A stretch of DNA of 64,000 nucleotides from Aspidiotus rigidus (Eukaryota > Arthropoda > Insecta > Hemiptera > Diaspididae): the NCBI GenBank assembly GCA_035079385.1, contig JAVHKY010000055.1, positions 1,488,001 to 1,552,000 of the forward strand, given 5' to 3'. Below the pieces are notes generated by a model, which was given only the letters and a program-made list of their open reading frames with translations, did not search any database and had not been told where the DNA came from. Position 1 is the first letter of the stretch. Every line of letters starts with the position of its first letter. Both the position numbers and the translations under genes were made by a program. This document shows positions 1 through 11,900 of this stretch, in pieces.

Positions 1-230
1 AATGAACCCTGATGTAATAATACTAGGAGAATGCTGGTTAAACGAAAATTTAGACATACTCGTAGAAGAAAATTTTTACGTGAAAGAGTACACAGCGTTC
101 TACACAAAAAGAAATGAAAATAAAAACGACGGACTGGGCTTATCGTAGAATTTGAAAAGGAGAAAATTGTAATGTACGGTACGCCATATATCGACTCCCA
201 AATCTGAACACAAGCAAACCATAAGTAGCA
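1..230 (+). pseudogene. LINE endonuclease fragment, first half
   Basis: Reads NPDVIILGECWLNE at the very start, the WL-containing strand of the APE-type endonuclease of non-LTR retrotransposons. It continues after a frame slip near 135 (VEFEKEKIVMYGTPYID). It is cut off near 230 by an opposite-strand LINE piece. Confidence 0.65.
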
Positions 231-234
231 ATGA

Positions 235-1150
235 GAAAACGAATGAAAAACGATTAATGATAGTTTTATTTATTGTATTTTAACGAGCTTTAAAACAACT
301 AATAGGTTATTAGCTCGACGTATACAGTATGCTTATATAATATAAGTAGAATAATTATAGGTATTATAGTAAGTTAGGATAAAGCAGTTTTGGATACGAG
401 TAAAGAAAGATGAGGAAAGAAAAGTCAAGTGTGTGAGGAGTAAAGAAAAGTTTGTGTGAATGTTTTTAAAGTGTAGTACAGTAGTTATTCGAGTATTGTG
501 TGGGTGTTATATGTGAGAATAAAAGTCAGTTAGTCTGAGGTATTGTAGAGTACAGGATATGGTGTCGGAGTTGTTTTTGAGTGCTTGAATGGAGGAGGGT
601 ATTTTGGTGGAATCGCGGAGAGCTAAAAGGTGGGAGCAAGTAAAAAAATGTTTGACTGTTAGATTGTCTTGGTGACAGTGGAGGCAAGAGGGAAGGGTTA
701 GGATGTTGCTGTTGATTAGGTAAGTGTGGGTAATTTTTGTATGAGCAGTTCTAAAACGTGTAAGAATGACTTCTTCTCGTCTTATATTCCTGAAGGAGGA
801 TGACCAGGGGATAGGAATTTTTTTTATGGCGAGGAGTTTGTTGTTAGTTTGATTTTTTCAAAAGGTGTACCAGGATTGAGTTTATGAGGGAACGGTAGTG
901 GTTTTTATAATCAAGGGCTGGTAGGAGGGAGTTGTCAGATATCTTACTGAGGAAGATGGCAGTTTTGGCGGCTTGGTCAACTGTATCGTGTTCTTGAAAA
1001 TTAATGTGACCCGGTATCCGTATGAATATTATTTCGGAGTTAATTGAGTTAAGTGTGAGGAGTGTAAGGAGAATATGTTGGGTGAGCGGGTTAGAAGTGT
1101 ATGTATCGGTAAGTGGGTGGAGTGAAGAGAGTGAGTCGGTGAGGGTTGGA
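235..1150 (-). mobile_element. 5'-truncated non-LTR retrotransposon inserted into another LINE
   Basis: On the minus strand, 844-1191 reads an RNase H-like end: SDSL-type strand, FIRIPGHINFQEHDTVDQAA (the IPGH...D motif) and AKTA. Further along (about 590-720) a Cys/His tail with LPSCLHCHQ and LTVKHFF resembles the C-terminal finger of Jockey-like ORF2. 235-590 would be its 3' UTR. The sense-strand LINE resumes near 1155, so this copy looks inserted. Confidence 0.6.
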
Positions 1151-1300
1151 GATACCAACCTAGACATAAGAACAGAAAATGACCTCAGCAACTTATTATA
1201 CCAAACAACGATGGCGGAAACAGGGTTAATTCCCTGTCTTTAATAGAATACACAAGAGTAACAAATGAAACTATAAGACTTGCTTAGACCACATATCTTT
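1150..1300 (+). pseudogene. LINE endonuclease fragment, second part
   Basis: Reads GDTNLDI, the GDFN-type catalytic motif of APE endonucleases. After a frame slip comes YTRVTNETIRL followed by a DHIF-like end. It fits the element starting at position 1, with part of the domain missing. Confidence 0.55.
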
Positions 1301-1386
1301 CCCCCATGAATAACAAAAATGAAATCAGTGAGGTAGAAAGAAAAGAAAGAAAAGAAATCATTAAGAAGGATATATAATATAGGTGT

Positions 1387-2527
1387 ATATGTTACCGTTA
1401 ATGTCTTAAATCAGGTATTGTCTACAATAACTAGTAGTTCTTTACATTAACTGAAGTGAGGAGGTAATGTAGACAACTGAAGAGAATAATGTACTTTATC
1501 TAGTTATTGTAAACGGTAACTGGCGGCAAACCGTTAATGTAGAAACTTCACAAAATTCACAGTTGTACGTTATGGAGATAGAGAAAACTCTCATCAGGTT
1601 CCAGCATGAAACTTCCTCATGATAACGACTGATTTCTTTCACGGCGGTTTCAACAGTATTCTGTTATATCTTATCTGTTGATGTTCTTCTTGTTGGTGTT
1701 CTTCATCTAAAATGGAGAAAAAAAGTGAAATGAAATTGAAATTTGACGAGGCTGTGAAAAGCCTAATTAAGAATCATAATTGTGCGTTCAGCAGAGAAAT
1801 ATGCTGAGTACGTTCGGAAAGTTAAAATTTTGAGAAGTGGTGCTAAGAAAAGAGCCCGCTGAAAACAGCGAGCAGCATAGATCCTCTGCAGCGCCCCCTT
1901 CTTCTGACTCATGTACACGGGATACCGTCGTACCTTACTCCGCTGGAAACACCGAGCAGCATACAAGCTCTTCCAAAAAGTCTGAATGCTCTTTGTGCGG
2001 CTGTGAAATTCAATCCCATCTGTCTGTGTGTGCTTAATGTGAACGCAAATCGTCTCTCACCGTTGATGACGTCCCTACTCATGCTCCCGAAACTTCCGTT
2101 CGTTCAGTAGCCTCAGCTCAGGCCGTTATTGGCAACGGTCAGGGATTTGTGCGATGTCACTGCACAAAGAAGTGCAATACAAAAAGATGCCTGTGCGTGA
2201 AACATGGAATCTTGTGCAACTCAAAATGTCACAATTCGACTTCTTGCTGCAATAAATAATTTTTTTTAATCACCAATCTTATTACGACACCATTAAATGT
2301 ACATGACAAAGAATAACTTTTTATACTCACCGTTCTCCGCTGATTTTTATAGTTTAACGGTTTGCTACCCGTGACCGCATACAATTCCTAGATAATGTAA
2401 ACTATACCTAGTTAATGTACTCACAATTTTCCGAATTTTATACTCTACCCAATATAGTACGTTATTGTATACGTTATCTAGTTATTGTACACATTATCGT
2501 TTTTCAAGACATTAACGGTAACATATA
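1387..2527 (+). mobile_element. Internally deleted DNA transposon with Cys-rich terminal domain
   Basis: Near-perfect terminal inverted repeats: TATGTTACCGTTAATGTCTT at the left, its reverse complement at 2506-2526. GTTAATGT/GTTATTGTA words recur near both ends (1495-1535, 2390-2500). Inside, a short N-terminal-like frame at 1711 (MEKKSEMKLKFDEAV) stops after about 30 codons. 1837-2259 then encodes a Cys-rich tail. The catalytic core expected between them is absent. Confidence 0.65.
1837..2259 (+). pseudogene. C-terminal Cys-rich domain of integrase-like transposase
   Basis: One frame of 141 codons broken only by a TAA near 2035. The first part has CSLCGCEIQ. The end has FVRCHCTKKCNTKRCLC, then ILCNSKCHN and CCNK: a CxC...CxC...C...CH...CC zinc-binding pattern typical of KRBA2-like/Ginger-type integrase proteins. 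The family link is from memory of the motif and moderately sure. Confidence 0.55.
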
Positions 2528-2529
2528 TA

Positions 2530-4153
2530 AATATAAATCAGAAGACTAGAGAGAGGCTTCAAGAGATGTTTACTGTTCCGTATCATACAACATAATGATA
2601 ATAGTACCATCTGTACTGAAGTACAGTTAAGATAATATACATTGCTAAGCATATCAATATTCCAGTTACACGGCCATACTGACATCAAAGGCGTCCCGAC
2701 GTTTCACTATAAGAAGGTATCCTTCATAATTTGAAAACTTCGAAGATTAATATTCGTGCGGCATTATTGGACGATTCAAATCAAGGGTAGAGTTTTCGGT
2801 GAAATATGTCATTTACACGGCCGTCTTGGCTCACAATGACGTCCTCGTTATTGAAAAAACCATTTGGTCATTCTGACTACAAGTTTATCTTGAGTCTTTG
2901 ATTCTGCTGAAATATTTGCCAGTAATTTTCCAATTTCTATGGAAGGGTTGTCACCATTTATCAGTCCAGAATTAGTAGTGGCAGTCGACGTAGATGGCTA
3001 ATTATCTTCTTTTCTCGTTATTGTCTTCATCAACATTTGAGAGATACGCGTTCACCTCAGATATGTCCAAAGTTTGATAAGCCATAGGTTTTAAATCTAA
3101 AGAACCGGCTTCCAAAACATCTTGCAGCGATGTCAAAAATAGTACGTGGATAATATTGTCCACTTTCACGGATGGATCTTGATGTAATGATTCTTGTTTT
3201 CAACAACACTTGAGTATGTTTGTTTGATTTGTCGACGCTAGAGTAGGAATTATACAATACTTAGGCTTCATTCTAGGGAGTACTTCCATGTGAATTTGCA
3301 TCAGAGGTGTTGGTTTCTTCAGTACCAGTTGGTTTGTCTTCCACTAAAATCGAGCTCGTTGATTCTTGAGTTGACCAACATTGTAATCACGTTTGGTCGC
3401 GAGCCTAGATTATGGACATTCCTTTGTATGCAGAGAAAGCCGTGAGCTCAAGAGATCTGCATCTTTGTTCTACTCAGATCTGGAATTTCAGAGACCTAAT
3501 ATTTGAACATACGGTAGGTATATACTACCATTAAGGAAGTATCGAGAAGAAGACTGTCTAGAAATTTGAAAAATGCTATGCAAAAATAAAATCATAGGTG
3601 ACACGTCAGAATAATGTGTAATACGTGCAGTGTTAATCGAACGAATTATCATCAATATTGATGTTCGAAGACTGTCTCGGTCACTCTTGACGAAGACTGT
3701 ACCTACGAGAAATAAAATTTGCCAGGAAAAAATAAAACCTCAAGAGACAGAGAATGTATATCTTAAGTGACGTCACAACACATTTTTCCGGTGAGAACTT
3801 TTTTTTTTTTTTTTTTTTTTCCTTTCGCAATTGCATAGGGGCTGTCGCCTTGCCGGAGGCAAGAGCCCCAAAAAATGAAAAGACTGACGTGCGGCAAAAA
3901 AACAAAAACCAACTAACCGATATCGTAAAGCGGAAAACAAATATTACTAATAATAAAAATTCTAGTAATAAGAATGTCATGAGAAGCGCGTCCAACACGA
4001 GTTCTTTCTCAGTGGAGAGAAATAAAATATATTTCATTTTAAGAAAATTTATTATTTCAAAATATTCGTTATCTTGAATTGTGTCGTTCAATTAAAATGT
4101 TTTACTTACGCTTTGGACAAAATTAATTATACTTCTATAATTATTGCTTACAG
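2530..4153. other. Probable PLC gamma intron, no gene recognised
   Basis: Two related direct words near 2670 and 2815 (TACACGGCC..., each followed by ...GACGTCC-like text) and a poly-T run at 3803-3822. I searched for the exon encoding the start of the nSH2 and its FLVR motif and did not see it. Confidence 0.3.
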
Positions 4154-4295
4154 GCGACAGGATAAAGTCAACCATTGTCGAATACGATGGAAACAAGAGA
4201 ACGGAAAAATAAAATACTACTTGATCGACAGCGTATGTTTTGATAGTTTGTACAATTTGATAGTTCATTATCGAATCTATCCATTGCGCAGTCAG
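4154..4295 (+). CDS. sl (PLCG): PLC gamma exon: end of N-terminal SH2
   Basis: Enters in phase 2 (first base completes a codon, probably Trp) after the acceptor TTGCTTACAG. It encodes [12 protein letters not shown] through [19 protein letters not shown] and ends in phase 0 at CAG|GTGAGC. The preceding nSH2 exon with the FLVR arginine is not visible in 1-4150. Confidence 0.92.
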
Positions 4296-7200
4296 GTGAG
4301 CAGAAAACGTTACCTAGTGAAAATTGTGACATTTTTCAAATTCAATCCCATAAGAAAATATAACATATGTACGTATATGATTTTGGCAAGTGAAAAGAAT
4401 TATTAATTGCGAGTTTCCAGTAAAGGATGCCTGCCTTGAACTACGTTTCACTGTTGAGAGTACAATATAAAAATAATAATAATGTGTATTTGTAGACGTA
4501 CCTACATACGGTATGATATGCGCGCACGCAGTTCACTGTTGAATTGTCCAATATAGGACAAACACACAATAATTATATCAACTCGCTGCTCTGCACTGCA
4601 TTGCGTACTGTTCACGTAAACCTATACTGATCAAATTTATCGAATTTTTTTTCAATGTACTTATTGAATCTTTACCATAAGAAAAGATGTTTGATAAAGA
4701 ACAAATTTTGTAGTTTCCCTACAAATTTTTTACACGCCTTTGTGTTCTTACGTTGGGCCTTGAATCGGGCATTCCTTTTGAAATTGAAAAATTATCAACT
4801 TCGGATAGTTTTCCGTGTGACTCAAAAGTTTGGTGACAAAATATTTCATAGTATTTGAGACCTCGTAGCCCTGCGAATATTGTACACATATACCTTTATG
4901 TAATTGTACAGGCATCTTTGTACAGAGTATCTGTGTAAGCATTAAAACAACTTTATGCGAGCACGTTGTACAAAGTCCGAAAAACCCTGAAAAACAAACG
5001 TTCTGATATGTAAACGAGTATTTACTCTTTTTCAAACAACTTACCATTAAATTTCAAAATTATCCATAAAGGTTAGGAAAATCTCAAAAATTATTCACTA
5101 CGATTAGTAGACCTTACTTTCGTCTTAATTATCCAGCTATGTTAATCCGCTTTACTCATTTGTGCGCGGAAGGGAATTGTAGTTGCTGTGAGAATTACAT
5201 AGGATGCCTTTTTGTCTGCAAATGTACCATCGATTAGTCTGACATTTTGTTGTTCGTGAGCACTTGAAAAAATTTTGACCTCGAACCAATGATGCTTTTG
5301 TAGTTGCTCCTCCCTACGATATGGTATTGTCTAAAGCATCTTCGATTTTCAAGAATAAATTTTTACAAGGAGCAAGCTGCGGTTGCTATTAGCGTATACT
5401 TGCGGTAGAATTCCATCAGCAGTACCCACTTTGTACAAGTTATTTTGTACTTCCAAAACCACACCTGCGACGAAGTACTTATTAGGAAATGAAGAGAACC
5501 AACTTGTTTTGCGAAGTTAAATTTCTGAAGGCTTATCAATCAAGTTCCTGGGGTCACCTTCACTCCGATTAACATCTGAAATCGGGATAGTGACAGTTGC
5601 AGTCAGTGGTGCGTATCTCGCCTGTGCTGTATACTTACAAATTGGCCTATTTATTTCGCGATTTGTACAAAAATGCCTCTACATTCAATTTCAGGCTTTG
5701 TACATAGCATCTAGGTACGTGTCACGTGTGCTAAATCGTTTGCTAGAATGGTCACTTTTCAAGTTTTTGTACTTTGAATTGTTCAAGAAAGTAATTCTCC
5801 TCCTTCTCCGAGAGTACTGCCAGCAGCAATACCTCTCTTTTCTCCGAAGAATCAGTAAATAAATACCTAATTTATGTAGTCGAGTGAGATACCGAGGATC
5901 TTTTTAATTGGAAACGTGCGCCGCTCGCTGGATACTATCACTGCACCAAAAACTCGTTCCTACTCTTGCTTACCCTTTCTTTACTTTCTTCCTCCTTCTC
6001 CTTTAGTGAGAATTTTATTTTCATCTAAAATATTTTTGAGAAATTTAAAAAGAAAAAAATCTCTCCAATATAAGCCGAGATCGATCTTTCTGGAAAAAAA
6101 TATGTATCGCTTCTCCCCTTCACACGTCTCTACCTATTTGTGTAATTGTGATGTCCTTTATTTTGAAATGCGCTTTCGCGTACCTACCAGTATACTTATT
6201 TTTCCTCAACTTTTCTTTTCAGGAATTTCTTATCATTTTGAAAGATCCTGTACCGCAACCAAGAAAACACGAGGGTAAAGAGTGGTACCATTGTAATACA
6301 TCACGAATGCAGGCTGAAGAGCTTTTGAAGAGAGTACCGCACGAGGGTGCATTTCTTGTGAGACCTAGCGATAATGAGCAGAACACATACGTTATTTCGT
6401 TCAGGTTAGTTGTTACGACTAATTTTTTCCTTTCTCATTAGGATTCAGGCATTTCAATTTTGAAACTCGGTCACAATTTTCCTAACAAACGAATATTCGA
6501 CAGAAAAACCTTTTATATATATCAGGCATTGTACATAGAAAAGCGTTCACCATATTACTTCCTTTTTCTACCTCCTATTTTTGCACAGAGCTTCTCAGCT
6601 CTTACTCTCATACAAAGTAAGATGCTGGAGCGCCTTCCATCTGTCGGACAAGAAATGCGCATCAGTTGGTCGAAAATCAGCCCCCATATTGACGAAATAT
6701 GGAAAAAATCACAAGCGCAAATATTTAGTTCTTGTAGACATTTGTCATACACTTCAAAAATTTTTATTTTAAATAATATAATACATATGTAAGACTGTAC
6801 TGTGGTACAGCTCACGAAATACAACAATACTTCTGAGATTGCAGTGATAAACACTGAATCAACAAAAAGTTCACAGTTCCGATTGTGTGCTAACGACATG
6901 TCGTAACGTCTTGGAAGATGATAACATCAACCGTCCTACTACCTAATATACCTACGCCTGCCAAACCTCTCTGCGAGTAGCGCAGTTACCGAGATTGCGG
7001 CTTGACGGAATCTTACACATATATTTTTAATTGGTGTGCCGCGAAAAATTTTTGTCATCAGAAATGTGCCGCCACTTCAAAAAGGTTGAAAACCGCTGCT
7101 CCAATAGACCGCAGTCGCTACGGCGCGGCACTTACTCGGGGGGGGTCGTGTTTCATTCGCGAAAATATAATTGTTGATTGTGTAAGGAGGATAACTTCGG

Positions 7201-8918
7201 ACACGCACACATGTTGGGGGTCTCGCAAATGCGTTTGTTTCTGTATAATAATTATGCATTCTTATGAAATCTTTAAATTCAGTTTTTCGCTAATTCCACT
7301 CGATTTTACAATATTCACAAAAACCCAAAGCTGACTCCGTGTCAAAAATGATGCTCCTTTTCAAGAGACATTTCATTTTTGATTTCAACTCTATCGGGAT
7401 TGAAATAGTATTGTAAATAAACGCGTATCATGCTTAAACCCACAGCGCTTTCATCGCTAAGGCTACTTTGTAGTGGTTGAGATGGGGAAAGCAGTGATTC
7501 AATCTACGTGCAGGATTTTTCCTGGCCGTATATTTGACCACGACTATTCGTAACTTCACAATCATTCAACGGAGCCTGAACGATTCACGTGAAATATAAA
7601 GTCGTGTTCTACGCTATAATTTGCCTATCGTGTATTGTTGAGAAATTTGATTATTATAAGTATTGTTGCTTTTGAAAATTGTCGATGAATCAAGCAACAG
7701 ACGAAGATCAGCTTTTAGCTGACGAGGTTAGTGAATATTTTATTGAACATTAATCTTATCTTTCTTTCAGATAGAGTTAATTATGAACTCGTAATAGGCT
7801 GTCTGAATCCTTCTCTCGCTGGCAACCGAGTCTTCTTCCTTTACCTCTAGCATCAGTGCTAAACGTCTCCGCTCATGAATTAATCAACTTTCATTTATGT
7901 TGATATTGAATCTAGACGAGACATAGTGAGAAGTTATTTCTTTGCAAAGTTGAGATAATTCGATCTTACGCACTTGTCGATATTTATTTTAATTTAGATT
8001 CGCTAACGTCTATATGACTAACGGTTAGATTTCATTTTCTTTCCGTTAGATAATAATAAGAAGAATAACAACAAAGGAAAATAATTCGCAGCGTATCCTT
8101 AGTTATGGCATCCTTAATTTCGAGCGGATATTAGGATTATTGTTTTGTACTTACAAACTGTCGATATAGTCGAGTGAATTTTCGTAATTACAATAAAGTA
8201 TAATTTGGGTCGTTGTATTCCACCTTTCTTCATTTTTTATAACTTCCACTGCAATGAATTTCGACTCTTTAATATAATTTATCGTAGATTTTGACATAAG
8301 ACTCTGATGAGCTTCTTTAAGGAAATTGCTCATCTCACTCTGCTTTTCGAGTTTATGTCACTCCGATCAAAAATTCTACCATCATTATCGGACATTCCAA
8401 TTTTGTTTTTTGAGATGAATCTTATTACTTCAAAGTTTAAATCAAGACCGCACCATAGGGTTTTTGCACTCGAACGTTATTATGTGTATATGTACGGTAA
8501 ATGTTCTTATGTTGAGCGATGTGAGATTTTCACGTTAGGTACGAGTTAGCGTTATGTTATTGTGATAACGTTCAAATGTAGAAATAGAATAGATGAAACA
8601 TCTCGCTTATACATCCGTTCAGGTAATCTTCGAACGGAGCATTTTCCATTTCATCCTTTGGTTGAATTGTCGGAAAATAGGTTTACCCGAATACCACCCG
8701 TGAAGAACAACAGACAACTCAACGTTGCATTGCATTGCATTGCATTGCATTGCATTGTATTCTACATGAGCCGAACAGAACGATATCGCGTTTGCTTTAG
8801 ATGATTCTCTTACCTGTTCTTTCTATTCGCGTCAACTAATGATACGTACTGCGAGGATAGAATTTTACCAGTGAGGTATTACACTCCTCCGCTCAGATTT
8901 CCTTATAGACCTATTACC

Positions 8919-8961
<43 letters not shown>

Positions 8962-11900
8962 TACTATTACTGTATATCCTGAGTTAATCTCGAAGAAAGG
9001 GTAGGAAAGGTTTTACTTGAAACACAATCATATGCTTATAGAGTTAAACGAGTTGACTACAGTTTCAACGTTTGCCATTGTAATTAAGTGGTTGTTGTGT
9101 CACTCTACAGCAAAAGAGTTTAACGCGTGCAGAAAAAAACTCATATTGGAAAGTGGAGAGAGACGTGCGCGAGCACCCGGGTCAAGGGACAATGCTGGAC
9201 GCGCTGTTTGCTAGGGTAGATTTTATATGTGTACTGCTCTAAATGTACGGAAACCAGTGCAGTCGAATTGGTTTGTTGTAGTTGGCGTTTTAATGCAATG
9301 ATGCTCGTATTTCCGGGCGGCAGTCTATTCGATGTATTTATTTGGCAGCCCGCTAGCTGATAAATTATATAATTATTATATCCTAATAATGGTACATGAT
9401 GAAGATTTGTTCTCAATTGTAAGTGGTTGTAAATATTCGGTGTTGTGTCGCGTGTATAACTCGTTGATGTGGTTGAACCGGTTAAAGTTACCGTCATGAG
9501 TATTGATGCTGCTGTATTGGTGAGTTGGTTCACTGAGTATATCTGTAATTTACACTTGTCTGCTCGATACATAGGGTTCTTTATTTTATACTAATGTAGG
9601 CGTTAATTTTAAGTGAGCGATACTGGGCACACAGGATAGGGTGTTTGTTGATGAATTGGAATTATAATGAAGGGTCCGTTTGTGACTGGAGCCCTGTTGT
9701 CGGTGTCTAGGTGACGATGGTTATATCGTGAAGTACATTTGGTTATCCAGAAGGCAGTCAGCCAATGTGGGCTGTACTTAGGTCTTCAGAGATGGATATC
9801 TCACATGTGATGAGACGTACTTGGTAGACATCGAAAATATCTTGCATCCGGAAGGCAGTCAGCCAGTGTGGGCTGCATGTAGGCCTTTAGTGGTGAATAT
9901 CTCATGCGTGATGAGATGTATTTAAGTGGCATTGTCGATGTTTTAGCAGTGCGGATCTTGTTCATGTCTAAGCGGGGATGTGACGACCCCCGGGGACGTT
10001 AGGGGCCCGAGTTGCTGAGGGTAGCGCCCTCAGGCTGGCTGAACCAGGCAGAGTTGTGAGTCTCGCGGGGCTACAACTTAGGGAGGAAGATAGGACGCCA
10101 GGGAGAACTGGGCTTAGCTGTGGTACCCAACCTACTTTAGGGTCCGGTGTCTCCATGGTTGGCAGATTCCTTCAGGTGCGGCGATACCGGTCGGGGAATG
10201 CCTGGAGCTTGTCTCACAAATCCAAAACGGGGGTCTGATCAACCTCTCGTTGCGGTGGTAGAGAGGCTGCTCTGTCCAAGGGACCACTGCAAAGGAGATG
10301 AGCCCTGCGGGGCAAGATTCCGGGAACTCGTAGCCGCGGCATTGTGTGTACAGCAGTGTTGGCGGGGATCCGTTATTGCAGTTGTTTCAGATAGGAAGGT
10401 TAAGCAATCAGACAGGTATCTAACTAGTTCGGGCAGTGGTCCCGAGGGTCGGCGGTACCCGGTTTGGAGTTGGAGTCTGGCGCTTGATGACAGTCTGTTC
10501 TCTGATGAAGTGTGTGCTCAGTGGTTAGGTAGGTTATAGTAGGAGTATACTCCAGGTATGCTCAAACGAGATTTCAAAACAGTTCATAGGTAATTCAGAA
10601 TATGGTCCAGCTGGTCATCCTACAGAAAATTAGCATCGGTTGAATTCTGACGAAGTATTATATATCATTCATGGAATATAATTGGTTTGATGAATCATCG
10701 AGTCAAGAGGACACCCAGTGTGACTGGGATGGCATTCTTGTATTGTTAGGCGTACTCTGGTGCCTCGATGAAAAATTTTAGGTTACAATGGCTTTTGACA
10801 GTTCTCACAGATGAGACCAGCATTTACTGACAGTTTCTTCAATTCATTTGCCTACATTTGAATTGACTCCGAATCCTTCTGTACTTGTGTCAGTAATCGA
10901 TGTCGCTCTACCAGGGGGATGGTTTTCTGAGTGAATAGCTTGCCCAATATATCGATAATTTCTTTGTACGATTTATCTTCTATTTCACCAGGCAAAACCT
11001 CTGCTATCAACGCTTCATGATGTTTGGTTTTTAATCAATTAATGAGAATTGATGCTCTCGTATGGCTTGTACTGATGTCTTCTAAAATTCCATTCAGCTT
11101 GAAATAATTCTGTAGACGTCTATCATACAATCCAATTGTCTCTTCTTCTGGATTGAATTTCTCAAAACCATTCACATTCACGTTTGCGGCATATTTTGTT
11201 TTAAAAATTGTGCTAATAAAACACTCACATCGTTCATAACTTTTGTAAGATCGTCCATACTTTTTTTTTTTTTTCACCCATTTGTTCAAAAATTCAGTTA
11301 CTGTACTTACAAACGACATGAAAAAACGACTATTCTTTACTTTTTTTTTTTTCCTTTCACTACCCTCTTCGCCACTGTGGAGGCCGAGACTTGAATAGGC
11401 AACGCATAGAAACACAAGGTGGTTCTGGGTAAACCCATTTAATACTGCTTGACTGTTATCACATGCACGTATATTATACACAACACTTACACGTGTGTGA
11501 ACAGGTAACCCAAAAAATGAATAAAACTACTATACTGCAACTACACCAACAATCTATGTAATCAAAGGTTACCCTTCGCTTTTCATGACATAAGCGACTA
11601 CCTGAAGTTTACCGTAATACTGTACTACGAAATATTGGTAGCTTGAGTATTTGCAAATTTTCTCAAATTAGTTCACGCTTCAATTTGAGATTTCTCACGA
11701 ACCAGACGTAGTGTCAACACCAAGTGTCAAATTTACATTTTTAGATTGTGACATTACAAGGATCATGTTCGACCTCATAGTAGGCCACATGGAGCACAAG
11801 GTCGGCTCTCCAAAGAGGAACTCAGCGTTCAGAGAACACCTGTCGTAGTATCGTAGATAAATAATTTTGAGGATTGGTTTCCGGCTTGAGTGCGTGTTCT

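Noticed and set aside
3681..4091. Overlapping open frames on both strands around a poly-T run
   Set aside because: Phe-rich or Lys-rich translation of poly-T, no motifs.
7686..7728. Possible first exon [14 protein letters not shown] with a GTTAGT donor
   Set aside because: No partner exon in phase, and nothing in PLC gamma fits there.
10147..10539. 130-residue frame as a bacterial or horizontally acquired gene
   Set aside because: Composition alone is not evidence; it fits better with a GC-rich LINE 5' region.
11035..11481. 148-residue minus-strand frame as a host gene
   Set aside because: Only its C-terminal part has meaning and that is retrotransposon gag; the first part is poly-Lys from poly-T runs.
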